From contig QCRH01000004.1 in assembly GCA_003211955.1 (NCBI GenBank), positions 1 to 64,000 of the forward strand: a stretch of DNA of 64,000 bases, given 5' to 3'. Below the pieces are notes generated by a model. It was not told the origin of the DNA, did not search any database, and saw nothing but the letters and a program-made list of their open reading frames with translations. Below, one piece after another: positions 58,303 through 64,000 of the stretch (position 1 is the first letter of the stretch; each line of letters begins with the position of its first letter). Source of the stretch: Prochlorococcus sp. AG-459-O09. GTDB lineage: Bacteria > Cyanobacteriota > Cyanobacteriia > PCC-6307 > Cyanobiaceae. Position numbers and translations under genes: made by a program.

Positions 58303-58715
58303 AGCCTATTACCTTTACTGCTCCATCTAATGTCATCAAAACATTCATTAATAATGTAAAGGCCACGGCCATTTACACTACTTATTTTTTTTGGTAGTTT
58401 GTAGTCTCTTTTTTTAATTTCTAAACCATTACCTTGATCTTGAATTTGCCAAACACACCAGTTAGGAGTGATTATTCTTCTTACTCTAATATTTTTTTTA
58501 GGATCTAATTTATTTCCATGTTTTACTGCGTTAACTAGAGCTTCATGTAAACCAAGCTTTATAAGATAGCTTGATTGAGAATTTTTAATGGGTTCTAATA
58601 ATTGATCTACAAATTCATTTAACTGTAAGGATGATTCGAATTCGTAGTTTGACCAGTTAATCTTTGGCCTTTTAAAAAATGTTTTTAAAATATTTTTGCC
58701 CCGAAGTAAGGACAT
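58281..58715 (-). CDS. anti-sigma factor-type HATPase (serine kinase-like)
   Basis: GLHEALVNAVKHGNKLDP (N box); IQDQGNGLEIKK (G1-like); NGRGLYIINECFD. Confidence 0.85.
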   Translation of the reverse strand: MSLLRGKNILKTFFKRPKINWSNYEFESSLQLNEFVDQLLEPIKNSQSSYLIKLGLHEALVNAVKHGNKLDPKKNIRVRRIITPNWCVWQIQDQGNGLEIKKRDYKLPKKISSVNGRGLYIINECFDDIRWSSKGNRLQLALKR

Positions 58716-58763
58716 AATAATATTTTGATACTATATAAATTTTAACTTATCAAATACCTCAAT

Positions 58764-59483
58764 TTAAAGAATATTATTATGTCTCTCTGCAATAGCAGGA
58801 TGTCTTAGGATGGAGTCCATAAGTCTTACTCCTCTTAGTTGATTTATTAAAGGCATATGACCATCAGGAGCATCCAATGACCATCGAAAAGATCCAGGAT
58901 ATCTAGTCCATAAGCCCTCTTTTTTCCAACCTATTTTCGGCCACATTAATTCATATTTTTTCCCTACTGATTTTAATATCTTTGCTTGAATTGAAAATCC
59001 AAATCTACCATTAGAATAAATAGTCCATAATCTATCTATTGTTTGTAGATCTTTACCTGACATATTCATAACTTCACTATAGAAAACATACCCCCGTTTT
59101 TCAGCTAATTTTCCAGCTAATTTCCGTAAGTAGGAACTTGTTAATCTATCTGCCTCTTCAAATTTTTGCTCAACCAACATCAATTGCAAATCTTTATAAC
59201 TAATATCAATATCTGAATATGTATTAAACCAATTATTGAATTTATAGTTTTCAAAGAATTCTGGCTTAAATTTTTTTAAAACTTGCAATATCCAACCTGC
59301 AGCCCAGTCATCTCCATCTTTATCAAAGATATCAAAAAGTGAAGGGCCAAGATTAAAAATATTTTCGACTTCGGATTCTATTTGAGTTAATGAATTTATT
59401 CTTTTTCTTTGATTGGAATCTACAAATTTTTTTATCAGATCTAATGTAGCATTACTATGGTTATCTTGTTCAATGTTATTCAT
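58764..59483 (-). CDS. GUN4-domain protein
   Basis: DLQLMLVEQKFEEADRLTSSYLRKLAGK; IDRLWTIYSNGRFGFSIQAKI; GSFRWSLDAPDGHMP. Confidence 0.88.
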   Translation of the reverse strand: MNNIEQDNHSNATLDLIKKFVDSNQRKRINSLTQIESEVENIFNLGPSLFDIFDKDGDDWAAGWILQVLKKFKPEFFENYKFNNWFNTYSDIDISYKDLQLMLVEQKFEEADRLTSSYLRKLAGKLAEKRGYVFYSEVMNMSGKDLQTIDRLWTIYSNGRFGFSIQAKILKSVGKKYELMWPKIGWKKEGLWTRYPGSFRWSLDAPDGHMPLINQLRGVRLMDSILRHPAIAERHNNIL

Positions 59484-59518
59484 TTTAAAAAATCAATCTT
59501 AAAAAATAAAAACTATCC

Positions 59519-60562
59519 ATGTATTTCAAAAGAAAAGAACTAGAGAAATTTAGAAGTTTTAAAGGACCACTTATAGATGTTAGGAGCCCAAGTGAATATT
59601 ATAGAGGACACATGCCTAATTCTATTAACATTCCACTATTTGATAATGAAGAGAGATCAATAATTGGCACGATTTATAAAAAAGAAGGAAGAGAAAAAGC
59701 AGTGATAGAAGGATTAAAATTTTTTGAAAAAAAAATGGAATTACTTCTTGATAATTTATTCATGAGTATTGACTCTTATAAAAATATTACTAATAAAAAT
59801 AATAGTAAATTGTTTATCAGAATATATTGCTCTAGAGGAGGAATGCGTTCACAAAGCATTGCTTGGTTACTTGAAAAATATAAATTAAATCCAATAACAC
59901 TCAAGGGAGGATACAAAACATACAGGAGATGGATATTAGATTGTTTCTCAAAAAAGTGGGATATTATAATTATTGGTGGTAAAACTGGCTCTGGGAAAAC
60001 AAGGTTATTGTCACTATTAAATAAATATAAATATCAAACTATAGATCTTGAAGGATTTGCTTGTCATAGAGGAAGCACATTTGGTGGCTTAGGAATGAAA
60101 GAACAACCTTCAAACGAAGAATTTGAAAATAAACTAGCAGAAAAACTATATTCTTTTAAAAATATTAATAATGTTTTTGTAGAAGCAGAGAGTGCGAATA
60201 TAGGTAAATGCAAAATTCCTCATGAATTTTTTAATCAGATGAAAAAATCAAGGAGAATTGAAATATTAAGGAGCGAATCAAACAGGTTAAATGAGTTAAT
60301 AGATACTTATAGTGTATTTAAAAAAGAGGAACTAAAAGACTCTGTACAAAGGATTAAAAAAAGATTAGGTCCTCAAAGAACAAAAATAGCTCTTGAATCA
60401 ATTGATAACGAAAAATGGGATTTAGTATGTAGATCAGTTTTAGATTATTACGATAGATGTTATGAATATGAAAAGGTTGGTAAGGAAAATATAACGTTAT
60501 TAGATTTAACTGATAAAAATTATGATGAAAAAATCCTAGATTTAATAAATAATGTTATTTAA
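59519..60562 (+). CDS. mnmH: tRNA 2-selenouridine (geranyl-thiouridine) synthase
   Basis: Rhodanese LIDVRSPSEYYRGHMPNSINIPLFDNEER and YCSRGGMRSQSIAWLL; P-loop GGKTGSGKTRLL; GSTFGGLGMKEQPS. Confidence 0.92.
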   Translation: MYFKRKELEKFRSFKGPLIDVRSPSEYYRGHMPNSINIPLFDNEERSIIGTIYKKEGREKAVIEGLKFFEKKMELLLDNLFMSIDSYKNITNKNNSKLFIRIYCSRGGMRSQSIAWLLEKYKLNPITLKGGYKTYRRWILDCFSKKWDIIIIGGKTGSGKTRLLSLLNKYKYQTIDLEGFACHRGSTFGGLGMKEQPSNEEFENKLAEKLYSFKNINNVFVEAESANIGKCKIPHEFFNQMKKSRRIEILRSESNRLNELIDTYSVFKKEELKDSVQRIKKRLGPQRTKIALESIDNEKWDLVCRSVLDYYDRCYEYEKVGKENITLLDLTDKNYDEKILDLINNVI

Positions 60563-60622
60563 AATAATTGCAAACGAAACAAAAAAAAATCTCTTAAGAT
60601 AAAAAATTACTATAAGAATATT

Positions 60623-60976
60623 ATGACAGCAAATAAAACTGCAAAAATACAATTTTATGAAGGAACAGATGAACCAGTAGTTCCTGAAATAAGACTGACT
60701 AGGAGTAAAGATGGTACCACCGGCCAAGCATTATTTTTGTTCGAAAAACCGCAAGCATTATCTTCAATTACAGACGGTGAAATAACAGGTATGCGTATGA
60801 TTGATTCTGAGGGTGAAATATTAACTAGGGAAGTTAAAGTAAAGTTTCTTGATGGAGAACCTATATTTTTAGAAGCAGTTTATATATGGAAAAACACTTC
60901 AGACTTTGATAGATTTATGAGATTTGCAAATAGTTATGCCAAATCAAATGGATTAGGATACTCTGAAAAGAAGTAG
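60623..60976 (+). CDS. psb28: photosystem II assembly factor Psb28
   Basis: [35 protein letters not shown]. Confidence 0.96.
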   Translation: MTANKTAKIQFYEGTDEPVVPEIRLTRSKDGTTGQALFLFEKPQALSSITDGEITGMRMIDSEGEILTREVKVKFLDGEPIFLEAVYIWKNTSDFDRFMRFANSYAKSNGLGYSEKK

Positions 60977-60989
60977 AAAATTTTCTAAA

Positions 60990-62033
60990 TTGAGTAGTCC
61001 ATCATATTTTAAGCTAGTAGTAATTTTAATCACTTCGCTAATAATATGGACTTTAAGAGATTTTCTACTTTTGATTATTTGTTCTTTAGTAATTTCAAAT
61101 ATTGTATGTAATTTATGTAATCAAATACAAAAGGGTTTGAAAATTCCTCGATCACTTTCTTTGTTTCTTGTATTAATTGTTATAGCAGTAATAGTATTTA
61201 CTATTTTTATTCTTGTATTGCCTCCGTTTATAAAAGAATTCAATGAAATACTTGTTGATATTCCAAATGGTTTATCAAAAATAAATATTTTGATTAATAC
61301 AAATCTAAACAAATTGAATAACGTGTTTTATGGTGAAAAATCAGAAAATGTTATAGACATATTTAATCTTATAAATAATATAGTTACCATTCCAGATGTC
61401 TCAACTATTGCAAAAGCTATTCAAGAAAGTTTTAAGAATTTAATTAATATAGCGGGGAATCTGGGTTCAGGTCTTTTGAAATTAATATTCGTATTAGCTG
61501 TTAGTTTGATGATTTCTATTGAACCAAAACAATATAAAGAAAATATACTTCTATTAATTCCAAAAAATTACCGTAACAAGTTTAGAAATATTTTAGAAAA
61601 ATGCAATATCGCACTAGCAAATTGGACCTTTTCTATGGTCATAAGCTCATTATCAGTAGGTCTATTATCATTAATAGTTTTATCTATATTGGATGTTAAA
61701 TATGTTGTCTCAAATGCCTTAATAGCAATGGTTCTTAATGTAATTCCAAATATAGGTCCAGTTATTAGTGGCATATTTCCAATCTCAATTGCACTACTAG
61801 ATAATTTTTGGAAGCCACTGGCCGTTTTAGGATCATATGTAATCATTCAAAATATTGAAAGCTATATAATAATGCCATCTATAATGAAGAAAAAAGCGAA
61901 CATACTTCCCGGTTTGACATTAATATCACAATTTGGATTTACCTTCATTTTTGGTCCATTAGGCTTAATTCTATCTCTTCCATTAGCTGTAGTAATACAG
62001 GTTTTAATCAAAGAATCATTTAAAGATATTTAA
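60990..62033 (+). CDS. AI-2E family transporter-like membrane protein
   Basis: LPPFIKEFNEI; NVIPNIGPVISGIFPISIALL; PGLTLISQFGFTFIFGPLGLILSLPLA. Confidence 0.88.
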   Translation: MSSPSYFKLVVILITSLIIWTLRDFLLLIICSLVISNIVCNLCNQIQKGLKIPRSLSLFLVLIVIAVIVFTIFILVLPPFIKEFNEILVDIPNGLSKINILINTNLNKLNNVFYGEKSENVIDIFNLINNIVTIPDVSTIAKAIQESFKNLINIAGNLGSGLLKLIFVLAVSLMISIEPKQYKENILLLIPKNYRNKFRNILEKCNIALANWTFSMVISSLSVGLLSLIVLSILDVKYVVSNALIAMVLNVIPNIGPVISGIFPISIALLDNFWKPLAVLGSYVIIQNIESYIIMPSIMKKKANILPGLTLISQFGFTFIFGPLGLILSLPLAVVIQVLIKESFKDI

Positions 62034-62036
62034 AAA

Positions 62037-62219
62037 CTACTTAATTAATTTTTTATATAAATATGGATATGAAAAAAGTACAAAGAAAGCTAAGGGATGT
62101 TTACCAATAGCAAAATATAGTGAACTAAAAGTAAAATGATCAAATAAAATTCTTAATTCAGTAGAAAGATCTATTAAAACTAAAGAAAATAATATTATCA
62201 AATAGTAATTCAATTTCAT
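62037..62219 (-). CDS. small hypothetical membrane protein
   Basis: 60 aa hydrophobic ORF between the AI-2E gene and secF. Confidence 0.45.
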   Translation of the reverse strand: MKLNYYLIILFSLVLIDLSTELRILFDHFTFSSLYFAIGKHPLAFFVLFSYPYLYKKLIK

Positions 62220-62237
62220 AAAATTAGAAGCTTAAGC

Positions 62238-63152
62238 TCAGTCTTTAAGCAACAAAGACGGCGCCAATAAAATACTTGAATAACTTCCAACAATAATGCC
62301 CAATGATAAGGCTAATGAAAACCAAAATAGTGAGTAAGATCCAAACAAAATGATGCTTAATAAAGGGATAAGGGTTGTAATACTGGTAAAAGTAGTTCTC
62401 CTAAAAGATTCATTAACAGCTAGTTGAATAGTTTCGTTAGGGCCTTGTTTCTTTGATTTTAAATTCTCACGAATTCTATCAAATATAACAACAGTATCAT
62501 TTACAGAATAACCAGCAATAGTTAACAAGGACACCGCAAATAAACTATTTACCTCTACAGATAATACTATTCCCAACCAGGAGAATATACCGAAAACAAT
62601 TACTAAATCATGGAATAAAGCTAATAGTGCAAATAATGCATATTTTTTATCAAATCTAATTGTTATGTATAAAGATATTGCAAATAAAGAAACTAACAAT
62701 GAAGTAACACAATTAGTAAGTAATCTTTTCCCAAGCTTTGGGCCTATTAATCTAGAATCCTTACTCTCATAATTTAGAGGTCCAATAATATCCTCAAGAT
62801 TATTAATAAGATTATTTGATTCTTGGATAGACAAATAGGGGGTTCTTATTGAAATTAATTTATTATTATTTTGGAATTGCAATTTAATGTTATTTAAAAC
62901 ATTTTTATTTTTAGAGATCTCTCTTAAATTTTCTAAAACCAAATCAGGGGAAAAATTAGAACATTCTTCTTCACAAACTCTTTCTATTCTTAGTTCATTT
63001 CCCCCAACAAAATCCATACCCAAATTTATAGGTTTCTTATAAGAAGTATAAAAAGTAGAATATAAAATTCCTAAAAGACTCAACAAAATTAGACCAGTTG
63101 AAAAACCAATTATCTTTCTTTTATTTTTTATTAGTTCAAGATTGTATTTCAT
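62238..63152 (-). CDS. secF: protein translocase subunit SecF
   Basis: INLGMDFVGGNELRI; IAGYSVNDTVVIFDRIREN; ESFRRTTFTSITTLIPLLSI. Confidence 0.96.
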   Translation of the reverse strand: MKYNLELIKNKRKIIGFSTGLILLSLLGILYSTFYTSYKKPINLGMDFVGGNELRIERVCEEECSNFSPDLVLENLREISKNKNVLNNIKLQFQNNNKLISIRTPYLSIQESNNLINNLEDIIGPLNYESKDSRLIGPKLGKRLLTNCVTSLLVSLFAISLYITIRFDKKYALFALLALFHDLVIVFGIFSWLGIVLSVEVNSLFAVSLLTIAGYSVNDTVVIFDRIRENLKSKKQGPNETIQLAVNESFRRTTFTSITTLIPLLSIILFGSYSLFWFSLALSLGIIVGSYSSILLAPSLLLKD

Positions 63153-63175
63153 GGGGAAATTAGAAATAAAAAAAT

Positions 63176-64000
63176 TTAATTTGAAAAATTATTCCTGGGA
63201 AGATAGAGATTTTTTTGTCTTAAAGATTGATATGTTGTAAAAAATCGCAAAATAGTTTTAGAACAATTTAATGAGGTAAACAAACTTATTAAGACTCCAA
63301 TACCTAATGTTGCCGCAAAACCTTTTACAAAATTTGTTCCTAATAAAAACAATACAAAACAACTTAGAAGAGTTGTAATATGACCATCAACTATGGAGGA
63401 ATTAGCTCTTTGAAAACCGCTATCAATAGATCTTGTAAGTGTATTACCTTCATATAATTCTTCTCTAATTCTCTCAAATATTAGAATATTTGCATCAACA
63501 GCCATACCAATGCTAAGTATAAGCCCAGATATTCCAGGTAAAGTCAAAGTTACAGGAATTAAAGAATATAGGGCTAAGTTAAAGAAACCATAAAGTACTA
63601 GAGAAAGAACTGAAACAAAACCTAAAATTCTATAATTAAAAATCATAAATATACCAACAAAAATTAATCCACTAATAGCTGCATAAAGACTTTTTAAAAT
63701 ATTTTTGGATCCCAACAAAGCTCCTATAGTGTTAGTTTCTACTATTTCAATTGGCAATGGCAATGAACCTCCTTTGAGTTGAACTTCTAATTCTCTAGCA
63801 TTTTCAGCACTAAAATTACCACTTATTGTTGCTGATCCACCTGTAATCCCAGTATTAGCGAACTGATTACCAACACTTGCCTCACTTATTGATTCGCCAT
63901 CTAGAATGATAGCCAATAATTGATTAGTGCCAGCAATTGACTTTGTAATTTCTGCAAACTTTTCACCTCCTGAATTACTAAAAGTTAATAAAACTTCCCA
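63176..64000 (-). CDS. secD: protein translocase subunit SecD, truncated by window edge
   Basis: GMAVDANILIFERIREEL; reading frame open past the track's Met at 63916 (WEVLLTFSNSGGEKFAEITKSIAGTNQLLAIILDG). Confidence 0.95.
   Translation of the reverse strand, partial: WEVLLTFSNSGGEKFAEITKSIAGTNQLLAIILDGESISEASVGNQFANTGITGGSATISGNFSAENARELEVQLKGGSLPLPIEIVETNTIGALLGSKNILKSLYAAISGLIFVGIFMIFNYRILGFVSVLSLVLYGFFNLALYSLIPVTLTLPGISGLILSIGMAVDANILIFERIREELYEGNTLTRSIDSGFQRANSSIVDGHITTLLSCFVLFLLGTNFVKGFAATLGIGVLISLFTSLNCSKTILRFFTTYQSLRQKNLYLPRNNFSN

Noticed and set aside
62220-62245. GCTTAA/TTAAGC hairpin near the end of secF as a terminator
   Set aside because: Short arms overlapping coding sequence with no T tract; could be chance in AT-rich DNA.

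Overview
This is a low-GC cyanobacterial chromosome segment. Gene content and compact architecture look like a high-light Prochlorococcus-type picocyanobacterium (psaK, psb28, GUN4-like, cobN, metH, DUF3110/DUF2499/DUF3593/DUF1995 proteins). Nearly all of it is ordinary, tightly packed core housekeeping DNA: translation, photosynthesis, cofactor and amino-acid synthesis, chaperones, Sec export. I see no CRISPR array, prophage, transposon, rRNA operon or obvious defence island. One tRNA-Ser(GGA) is present. The best candidate for something undescribed is at ~3.1-4.95 kb. There, a TTG-started protein with an N-terminal ribbon-helix-helix DNA-binding segment and a C-terminal HPD-containing J-domain lies beside three related ~50-bp intergenic arrays. 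Each array carries AGACT/AGTCT half-sites on an exact 12-bp pitch, plus TCTTATATAAGA-like 12-bp palindromes. The same long intergenic region contains a potential structured RNA. Other points of interest: a canonical-geometry NtcA promoter at glnA, a scpB-like gene with no ATG/GTG/TTG start covering its conserved N-terminus, an RNB exonuclease that appears to begin directly at its catalytic motif, small unlisted ORFs, and a DnaK with an unusual repeated acidic/Trp tail overlapping its partner J-protein gene. All family calls come from reading the translations; no database search was run.
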